DNA of 32,315 bases from Leptolyngbya sp. DLM2.Bin27 (GTDB lineage: Bacteria > Cyanobacteriota > Cyanobacteriia > Phormidesmidales > Phormidesmidaceae), in contig RECJ01000239.1 in assembly GCA_007694115.1 (NCBI GenBank), forward strand, positions 1-32,315, written 5' to 3'. This document shows positions 27,482 to 32,315 of the stretch, one piece after another (positions within the stretch are counted from its first letter, which is position 1; each line of letters starts with the position of its first letter). The notes beneath the pieces are model-generated. The model did no database searches. It was not told where the DNA came from and saw nothing but the letters and a program-made list of their open reading frames with translations. The translations under genes and the position numbers were made by a program.

Positions 27482-28444
27482 ATGGCTACCCCCACCGCTA
27501 AAATTCCGGTTTCGGTGCTGATACCGGCTAAAAATGAGGAGCAGAACCTGCCCGCCTGCCTGGCCAGCCTAGAGCGGGCGGCGGAGGTGTTTGTGGTGGA
27601 CTCGCAGAGCTGCGATCGCAGCCTAGAGATTGCCACCGCCGCCGGGGCCAAGGTGGTGCAGTTTGAGTTCAACGGCCACTGGCCCAAAAAGAAAAACTGG
27701 GCGCTAGACCATCTGCCCTTTAGCCACGACTGGGTGCTGATTGTCGACTGCGACGAGCGCATTACCCCCGAACTGTGGGACGAGATCGAAATCGCCATCC
27801 AGCAGAGCGAGTTCGACGGCTACTACCTCAACCGCCGCGTATTTTTTCTCGGCACCTGGATTCGCCACGGCGGCAAATACCCCGACTGGAACCTGCGCCT
27901 GTTTCGCCACCGGGCGGGTCGCTACGAGAACCTTCAAACCGCCGACATTCCCAACACGGGCGACAACGAGGTGCATGAGCATGTCATGATCGACGGCCCG
28001 GTGGGCTACCTCAAGCACGATATGCTCCACGAAGACTTTCGTGACCTCTACCACTGGCTAGCTCGCCACAACCGCTACTCCAACTGGGAGGCCCAGGTCT
28101 ACTACAACCTGCTGACCGGCATGGGCGATAGCGGCACCATTGGCGCTAGCCTGTTTGGCGACACGGTGCAGCGCAAGCGGTTTTTAAAGAAAATTTGGGT
28201 GCGGCTGCCCCTGAAGCCGCTGCTGCGATTTGTGCTGTTTTACATTCTGCGGCTGGGCTTTTTGGACGGGCGGGCGGGCTACATTTACGGTCGGCTGCTG
28301 AGCCAGTACGAGTATCAGATCGGCGTCAAGTTGTTTGAGCTGCGCCAGTTTGGCGGCCAGCTCAATGTCACCCCCAGCACCGCTGCGCCAGCGCCAAAAT
28401 CCACAAGTCAGCCCCCGATTGTTTCGGTAGAATCAGCCCCTTAG
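27482..28444 (+). CDS. Glycosyltransferase family 2, WaaE/KdtX-like
   Basis: This 320-residue GT2 enzyme begins VSVLIPAKNEEQNLPACLAS, with VFVVDSQSCDRSLEIA and KKKNWALDHLPFSHDWVLIVDCDERITPELWDE, the WaaE-like form with DCDERI as the metal/catalytic region. The middle has WIRHGGKYPDWNLRLFRHRAG and NEVHEHV, also typical of this group. Near the C-terminus hydrophobic residues (FVLFYILRLGFLDGRAGYIYG) suggest membrane attachment, followed by a Pro/Ala/Ser tail. WaaE relatives act in lipopolysaccharide core synthesis. Cyanobacterial members probably act on extracellular or cell-wall glycans. The acetyltransferase gene starts 16 bases later. Confidence 0.9.
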   Translation: MATPTAKIPVSVLIPAKNEEQNLPACLASLERAAEVFVVDSQSCDRSLEIATAAGAKVVQFEFNGHWPKKKNWALDHLPFSHDWVLIVDCDERITPELWDEIEIAIQQSEFDGYYLNRRVFFLGTWIRHGGKYPDWNLRLFRHRAGRYENLQTADIPNTGDNEVHEHVMIDGPVGYLKHDMLHEDFRDLYHWLARHNRYSNWEAQVYYNLLTGMGDSGTIGASLFGDTVQRKRFLKKIWVRLPLKPLLRFVLFYILRLGFLDGRAGYIYGRLLSQYEYQIGVKLFELRQFGGQLNVTPSTAAPAPKSTSQPPIVSVESAP

Positions 28445-28460
28445 GGATGGGTGGCAGGCA

Positions 28461-29057
28461 ATGGCAACTTCTGACGTCAAGACAGGTGTGGGCGATGCCC
28501 CCTGGGTACGGCTCGATGCCTACGACCAGTCGGGTTATGACCCAGGGCGATCAAAGGTCACGATTATGCTGTGGTGGCTGTTGCAGGCGGTGATTTTTCC
28601 GCTGACCCCCCACGCCAACCATGGGCCAAGGTGCTGGCTGCTGCGGCGGTTTGGGGCCAAAATCGGCGTGGGGGTGGTGATTCGCCCAACGGCGCGGGTG
28701 ACCTACCCATGGCATGTGGCCATTGGCGACCACAGCTGGATCGGCGACGATGTGGTGCTCTACAGCCTGGGGCAGATTACCATCGGTGCCCACTGCGTGA
28801 TCTCGCAGAAAAGCTACCTGTGTACGGGCAGCCACGATATAGCTGACCCAACCTTTGCCCTCAAGGTAGCCCCAGTGGTGATTGGCAATGGGGCCTGGGT
28901 GGCGACGGACTGCTTTGTGGCCCCTGGGGTGACAGTGGGAGCCAACAGCGTCGTGGGAGCGCGCAGCAGCGTATTTAAGTCGCTGCCGCCGGGGCAGGTG
29001 TGCTATGGCAACCCCTGTCGAGCGGTGGCCCCAAGGCCAATGCGCAGCGGGGGCTGA
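28461..29057 (+). CDS. WcaF/HpsU-like polysaccharide O-acetyltransferase
   Basis: This 198-residue left-handed beta-helix acetyltransferase has a membrane-proximal N-terminal helix (MLWWLLQAVIFPLT), then RCWLLRRFGAKIGVGVVIRP and hexapeptide repeats through VWATDCFVAP-like segments (NGAWVATDCFVAPGVTVGAN) to VCYGNPCRAV. The motif SYLCTGSHDI contains the catalytic His. It fits the WcaF colanic-acid acetyltransferase group. The cyanobacterial branch includes HpsU, a hormogonium polysaccharide acetyltransferase. Expected reaction: acetyl-CoA-dependent O-acetylation of a sugar unit. It is co-directional with, and probably co-transcribed with, the WaaE-like gene. Confidence 0.9.
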   Translation: MATSDVKTGVGDAPWVRLDAYDQSGYDPGRSKVTIMLWWLLQAVIFPLTPHANHGPRCWLLRRFGAKIGVGVVIRPTARVTYPWHVAIGDHSWIGDDVVLYSLGQITIGAHCVISQKSYLCTGSHDIADPTFALKVAPVVIGNGAWVATDCFVAPGVTVGANSVVGARSSVFKSLPPGQVCYGNPCRAVAPRPMRSGG

Positions 29058-29128
29058 GGTTCAGCGCTTAGCCCCGCCCCGCCCCAGTATGGGGAAGAAC
29101 CCAAGGGGGTAGGGAGCCACAGCCGGGG

Positions 29129-30013
29129 CTAGATTTCGGCGACGGCGCGCTCGACTAGGCGGCGGGCCAGGGTTTGAACACCGGTGTGCTCATAGTATTT
29201 CACCGACATGTCAAGAAATGCCCCCAGGTAGTCGAGCTTGCCCCTAGAGCCTTCGATAAAGCCGCCGAGATTGTCGACCAGACCGCCCTGGGTAATATTG
29301 TGGTCGTCCACAAACCGATCCATCCAGCCCTTGGTTGACTCAAAGGTCTCGGTCATAAACGAGAGTTTGGCCCGGTCGTTGTTGCCGGGAATCTCTTGCT
29401 TAATACCCTTGAAGGTCTGGTTGCCGTCGAGGTCGCTAGGCCCCATGCCCTTGATCGCCCCCAGGGCCTTAGACGAAAACTCGGCCCCCAGGGGAATAAT
29501 GCCGTCGAAGCTGACCAGGGCGGCCATGCGAATCAGCGACTCGCTGCTGTAGTCGCCCAGGGCGGCGAGAAAGTCGCCTAGGCTGTCGCCGGGGATACCG
29601 CTAATTTTGCAGAAGGCTACCACCTCGGTGACTAGTTTCACGGTCAGGTCGATGGTTTGGGCTTTTTCGGGCTTGGGGGAAAGGTTTTTGAGAAAGCCCA
29701 AAAAGGTGTCTTGGCCAATTCGGTTGGCCAGGGCGGCGGCCCCCAGCAGGCCCGAGGCCGAGTCGACGGTTTGGTAGAGCCAGAGGGCGCTTTGGTAGCC
29801 TTGCTTTTTGTCGTTGAAGAGGGTGATCGCCCGCTCGCCAATGGCCTGCACCATGGCCTCATCGGTTTCGCCGGTCACGGTCTTGATGGTGTTGTCAAAG
29901 CCCACCAGGTTGTCCCACTCGCCGGGGGCAAAGGTGTCAAGGGTTTTGAGTGCCCGGACAGTGAGGCCCCGGGTAGGAAGCTTATCGACAATTGCTTGAA
30001 TTTTTTGGCTCAC
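29129..30013 (-). CDS. Conserved protein of unknown function (294 aa), GTG start
   Basis: The protein starts VSQKIQAIVDKLPTRGLTVR (GTG at 30013) and ends HTGVQTLARRLVERAVAEI. It has no signal peptide or membrane span. It looks like an all-helical cytosolic protein with blocks such as APGEWDNLVGFDNTI, GERAITLFNDKKQGYQSALW and KLDYLGAFLDMSVKYYEHTG. I recall similar hypothetical proteins in other cyanobacteria but no function. AGGAG (30021-30025) lies seven bases before GTG. The longer frame to ATG 30118 runs through a GGTGCAT/ATGCACC repeat and is rejected. It shares strand with the lipoprotein and the 158-residue gene upstream, suggesting a functional group. Confidence 0.75.
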   Translation of the reverse strand: MSQKIQAIVDKLPTRGLTVRALKTLDTFAPGEWDNLVGFDNTIKTVTGETDEAMVQAIGERAITLFNDKKQGYQSALWLYQTVDSASGLLGAAALANRIGQDTFLGFLKNLSPKPEKAQTIDLTVKLVTEVVAFCKISGIPGDSLGDFLAALGDYSSESLIRMAALVSFDGIIPLGAEFSSKALGAIKGMGPSDLDGNQTFKGIKQEIPGNNDRAKLSFMTETFESTKGWMDRFVDDHNITQGGLVDNLGGFIEGSRGKLDYLGAFLDMSVKYYEHTGVQTLARRLVERAVAEI

Positions 30014-30111
30014 AACTGATCTCCTGATTTCTGCCGTTGAGGTGATTGTCACCGGATTGCCCGAGGCAACTTCTGGAAAATAGCTTCCTGCTCCTAGCAT
30101 TGACCTTGAAT

Positions 30112-30135
30112 GGTGCATTGCTGCGCGGATGCACC
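30112..30135. repeat. GGTGCAT...ATGCACC inverted repeat
   Basis: GGTGCAT (30112-30118) and ATGCACC (30129-30135) flank TGCTGCGCGG. This matches a common cyanobacterial dispersed palindrome. It lies between the lipoprotein gene and the 294-residue gene and may attenuate transcription. Confidence 0.5.
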
Positions 30136-30147
30136 CTACTGACTAAC

Positions 30148-30173
30148 ACCTGACACCCGATACCTGACACCCG
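30148..30173. repeat. Two 14-bp-spaced copies of ACCTGACACCCG
   Basis: ACCTGACACCCG occurs at 30148-30159 and 30162-30173. This is a short tandem repeat in the gap after the lipoprotein gene. Its 10-base core recurs inverted at 26110-26119. Confidence 0.5.
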
Positions 30174-30206
30174 CAGATAGGGTTGTCCTATGTCTGCCGA
30201 CCCGCA

Positions 30207-30830
30207 CTAAGAGGCCGGCTCAAGGATGGGGGTAGGTCTTGGCAGCTGCACCCGAGGCAGCTTAAAGCCAGGCTGGGGCCGAGGGGCCGCTGCGGTGGGC
30301 GCGGGCTCCTTGACCGCCGCCCCCTGGAGCTGGGCTAAGCCTACGAGATCAAACTTTTGCAGCCAGGCCACCCGGTCGGCTTTGGTGAAGTCTGGGTTGC
30401 GGGAGAGCACTTTAACCTGGTAGCGGCCATTGACCAGCAGGGCGGTGGCGGTGGTGCCCTGGTCTACCACCGGGAACCCTTCCACGGTCTCGGTGGCGCT
30501 ACTGAATTTTTCTGCGGCGCTAGGCAGGCTGATGGTGTCGTTGATGGTGAGCATGGCCAGGGTGGTGCCATTTTGCTCTAGCTTATATTCGGCGAACCCT
30601 TTCTTTTCTTGGTAGGGGATGACATCGTAGTCGCTCTGGCCGGTGGGGAAAAACTGGTTGAAGGTGCCCCCCTTCTCGGCCTTGCGGTCGACGGCGGCTG
30701 GAGCGCCAAACCCAGTGGTGTCTTTTTGCACCTGGTCATATCTAGACGGGGCTGACGAACAGGCCGTAACCAACAGCACTAGACACACCATTAGGGGCGC
30801 TAGCCGCCGCAACCAGCGGGTAAAACTCAT
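30207..30830 (-). CDS. Lipoprotein of unknown function
   Basis: Starting at ATG 30830 gives 207 residues: MSFTRWLRRLAPLMVCLVLL, then VTAC with lipid-attachment Cys24, a standard type II signal peptide. The mature part has a globular region (about 30-150) with FNQFFPTGQSDYDVIPYQEK and GRYQVKVLSRNPDFTKADRV, then a Pro/Ala-rich C-terminal tail with repeated RPxP units. AGGAGA lies seven bases before the ATG. The open frame continues back to 30965 through tandem repeats encoding NLPVK units, but the signal peptide and ribosome binding site favour the later start. I do not recognise the family. It sits between two other genes of unknown function. Confidence 0.82.
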   Translation of the reverse strand: MSFTRWLRRLAPLMVCLVLLVTACSSAPSRYDQVQKDTTGFGAPAAVDRKAEKGGTFNQFFPTGQSDYDVIPYQEKKGFAEYKLEQNGTTLAMLTINDTISLPSAAEKFSSATETVEGFPVVDQGTTATALLVNGRYQVKVLSRNPDFTKADRVAWLQKFDLVGLAQLQGAAVKEPAPTAAAPRPQPGFKLPRVQLPRPTPILEPAS

Positions 30831-30840
30831 AACACTCTCC

Positions 30841-30930
30841 TTCACAGGCAAGTTCTTCACAGGCAAGTTCTTCACGGGCAAGTTGTTCACGGGCAAGGGG
30901 CTCACGGGCAAGGGGCTCACGGGCAAATCC
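30841..30930. repeat. Six tandem 15-bp repeats upstream of the lipoprotein gene
   Basis: The unit TTCACAGGCAAGTTC is repeated six times with drift: two identical copies nearest the gene, then TTCACGGGCAAGTTG, TTCACGGGCAAGGGG, CTCACGGGCAAGGGG and CTCACGGGCAAATCC. The array begins 11 bases from the start codon and abuts its Shine-Dalgarno. On the minus strand it reads in frame as NLPVK-like units. Confidence 0.85.
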
Positions 30931-30993
30931 TTGGGGGTGCAGGCCATTATTGTCGACCCTGCCACAGAAACATAACGTTTCCGTAAGTGAAAA

Positions 30994-31018
30994 TTATCTT
31001 TAAAACAATAAAAGATAA
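30994..31018. promoter_or_regulatory. AT-rich inverted repeat, possible operator or promoter
   Basis: TTATCTTT (30994-31001) and AAAGATAA (31011-31018) are exact 8-bp complements around an AT-rich spacer, within the only strongly AT-rich patch of the region. It is upstream of the lipoprotein gene on the minus strand, so a control site or promoter is plausible. Confidence 0.4.
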
Positions 31019-31129
31019 CTAAAAAAAGGACGTTGGCGATCCAAGTTAATGGTCTATGACCATCGTCCTTTGGGGTGGGGTTTGGCTATCTCTCTAAGGG
31101 ATAGTCTTGGGCTAGCACTAGTCGTCGCC

Positions 31130-31221
31130 GGCAGAAATAACCTCCCGATTTCCGCAAGGCGTCGCCCCTAGAATCCAAAGGGTTCCCTTGCTGCCTTCAT
31201 CCTTCTGCCTTTCTGTCCTAG
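31130..31221. repeat. Dispersed ~92-bp repeat, copy 2
   Basis: This copy begins GGCAGAAATAACCTCCCGATT, has TCCGCAAGGC in the middle and ends CCTTCTGCCTTTCTGTCCTAG. It aligns along its length with 12577-12670. Here it overlaps the stop codon of the minus-strand gene at 31218. Relative to that gene it is inverted compared with copy 1. Confidence 0.6.
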
Positions 31222-31694
31222 AGGCCCAAAGCAACTTTGAAGCGAGACAGGGCTTCGGCTTCGGCTTGACTGACTTTGTTGCCGGTGCCAAACAGACCGC
31301 TGCCGGCGGCTTCGGCCACCGCCACGCCGCAGGCATAGATAAACTGCTTGTACTCGGCTACTTCCTCGGCTGAGGCTCTGCCCTCGACCACCGCCAGGGC
31401 GGCGTTGATGTCGGCGATCGCACCGTCGATCATGGCCCCAGATCTGACATCTTCGGGCTTGACATCGGGTTTCTCAAGCTTGACATCGCCGCTTCTGAGG
31501 GTCTCTTCTGCAAAGGCGGCCTGAATAATCGAGTTGGTGGGATATTTTTGGGCGGCCCCCGAGATTTGCTTTGACATTGCCGCCGCCTCAATGGCGGTCG
31601 ACACTAGGCCCATGTCGACCATGGCCACCGATAGCCCGGTCATCATCGGCGCTCTGACCAGGGTTTGCAGTTCTGCGATCGCATAGTCACTCAT
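31218..31694 (-). CDS. Conserved protein of unknown function (158 aa)
   Basis: Starting at ATG 31694 gives MSDYAIAELQTLVRAPMMTG and 158 residues. A GAGG-containing ribosome binding site lies just upstream. The frame runs further back to 31808, but those 38 residues are not needed. The protein is Ala-rich and helical, with a central charged linker (DVKLEKPDVKPEDVRS) and a C-terminal EYKQFIYACGVAVAEAAGSG followed by LFGTGNKVSQAEAEALSRFK. The GxGNKVSQAEAEAL ending resembles a group of bacterial hypothetical proteins. Function unknown. No signal or membrane span. It shares strand with the lipoprotein and the 294-residue protein. The last codons lie inside the dispersed repeat. Confidence 0.72.
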   Translation of the reverse strand: MSDYAIAELQTLVRAPMMTGLSVAMVDMGLVSTAIEAAAMSKQISGAAQKYPTNSIIQAAFAEETLRSGDVKLEKPDVKPEDVRSGAMIDGAIADINAALAVVEGRASAEEVAEYKQFIYACGVAVAEAAGSGLFGTGNKVSQAEAEALSRFKVALGL

Positions 31695-31885
31695 GGCTGT
31701 CCTCAGGAAAAACAAAAAAATGGCTATGGGTTGGGCTACAGGTTGGACGATAACCCTAGAAACCCCTAGGTGATGGGGTAGAGAGATGCCTGACTGGTTG
31801 GTCAACAAATCCTCAGCTGTGGCTCCCTCATTCTTAGCCTGTGCGTGGGATGCTAGAACTCTACCTGGAGAAGTGAGTTTTACCT

Positions 31886-32315
31886 GTGAAAGTTGTCTTT
31901 ATTATCGACCCAATTCACCGTCTTGACCCGGGCCACGACACCAGCGTTGCCATGATGGAAGCCGCCCAGCGGCGGGGCCACGAGGTCTGGGTGACGGCGG
32001 CCAGCGACCTCAGCGTGGTGGGCGGCCAGGCCCTGGCGCTGATGCATGCGGTCAGCCTCACCCCGGTGGAACTGGTGGACGGGCTGTGGGCCGCCGCTAC
32101 CCCCTGGTTTGAGCTGGGCGAGGCGGTGCAGCGCCCCCTGGGCGATATGGATGCGGTATTTATGCGCACCGACCCGCCAGTCACCGTGCCCTACCTCTAC
32201 GCCACCTACATTCTTGACTACGTCGATCCGGCTAGGACCAAGGTAATCAACCGCCCCAGCGGTCTGCGGGCGGCCAACGAAAAAATGTACGCCCTGCAAT
32301 TTACCGAGGCCATTC
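31886..32315 (+). CDS. gshB: Glutathione synthetase, 5' part (cut by window end)
   Basis: The first 143 codons of a prokaryotic-type glutathione synthetase are present, starting with GTG 31886 (VKVVFIIDPIHRLDPGHDTS). The enzyme joins glycine to gamma-glutamylcysteine using ATP. The N-terminal substrate domain is well conserved: FIIDPIHRLDPGHDTSVAMM, DMDAVFMRTDPPVTVPYLYA and INRPSGLRAANEKMYALQF. The ATP-grasp domain lies beyond the window. A GGAG-containing stretch (TGGAGAAGTGAG) lies upstream at a slightly long distance. It is transcribed away from the unknown-gene cluster. Confidence 0.93.
   Translation, partial: MKVVFIIDPIHRLDPGHDTSVAMMEAAQRRGHEVWVTAASDLSVVGGQALALMHAVSLTPVELVDGLWAAATPWFELGEAVQRPLGDMDAVFMRTDPPVTVPYLYATYILDYVDPARTKVINRPSGLRAANEKMYALQFTEAI

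Noticed and set aside
30014..30118. Longer ATG start for the 294-residue protein
   Set aside because: The extra residues span a dispersed palindrome, and a good AGGAG sits just before the GTG at 30013.
30841..30930. CRISPR-like array
   Set aside because: Units of 15 bp are directly adjacent with no spacers, and no cas gene is nearby.
30831..30965. Upstream start of the lipoprotein through the tandem repeats
   Set aside because: A lipoprotein signal peptide and AGGAGA ribosome binding site mark ATG 30830. An N-terminal repeat domain would block the signal.

Overview
The window is chromosomal DNA from a cyanobacterium. The supporting signs are an Fd-GOGAT-type glutamate synthase, a DesB-type acyl-lipid desaturase, a Psb32-like TPM protein, a str operon ordered rpsL-rpsG-fusA-tufA-rpsJ, several small cyanobacteria-restricted families (DUF3143, Npun_R1517-like, V4R) and many HIP1-like GCGATCGC octamers. 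The fairly high GC content and gene families suggest a Leptolyngbya/Nodosilinea-like filamentous lineage, but that placement is inference. I see no tRNA, rRNA, insertion sequence, prophage or CRISPR array.

Layout. 1-1.1 kb: minus-strand pair of a V4R-domain protein and a small protein with a duplicated FFxxxAWDGxP motif. 1.1-1.7 kb: gene-poor patch with a possible coding remnant and a short inverted-repeat element. 1.7-3.5 kb: minus-strand group YaaW-like protein, membrane-anchored J-domain protein, DUF3143 protein. 3.6-4.7 kb: plus-strand renalase-like FAD oxidoreductase. 4.78-4.87 kb: nested inverted repeats. 4.97-5.15 kb: a 59-residue basic protein. 5.4-10.1 kb: glutamate synthase. 10.7-14 kb: secreted phosphodiester glycosidase-like protein, cupin mannose-6-phosphate isomerase, HesB/IscA-like protein. 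14.1-19.1 kb: str operon. 19.3-20.8 kb: LON-domain protein converging on and overlapping prephenate dehydratase. 21.1-22.3 kb: Psb32-like TPM protein and a small Npun_R1517-like protein. 22.3-23.2 kb: gene-free gap. 23.2-26.1 kb: cytosolic-type alpha-amylase and omega-3 desaturase. 26.4-29.1 kb: surface polysaccharide cassette of two GT2 glycosyltransferases and a WcaF/HpsU-like acetyltransferase. 29.1-31.7 kb: three minus-strand genes of unknown function, one a lipoprotein with tandem 15-bp repeats just upstream. 31.9 kb to the end: start of gshB.

Most of the window is housekeeping and photosynthetic metabolism: ammonium assimilation, translation, phenylalanine synthesis, Fe-S assembly, polyunsaturated lipid, glycogen/starch breakdown, glutathione and surface glycans. 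The least explained parts are the three-gene cluster at 29.1-31.7 kb, the YaaW/J-protein/DUF3143 group, the V4R pair and several families of short palindromic intergenic repeats. One ~92-bp repeat has two diverged copies about 18.5 kb apart, both abutting gene ends. No convincing wholly new defence or mobile system is visible.
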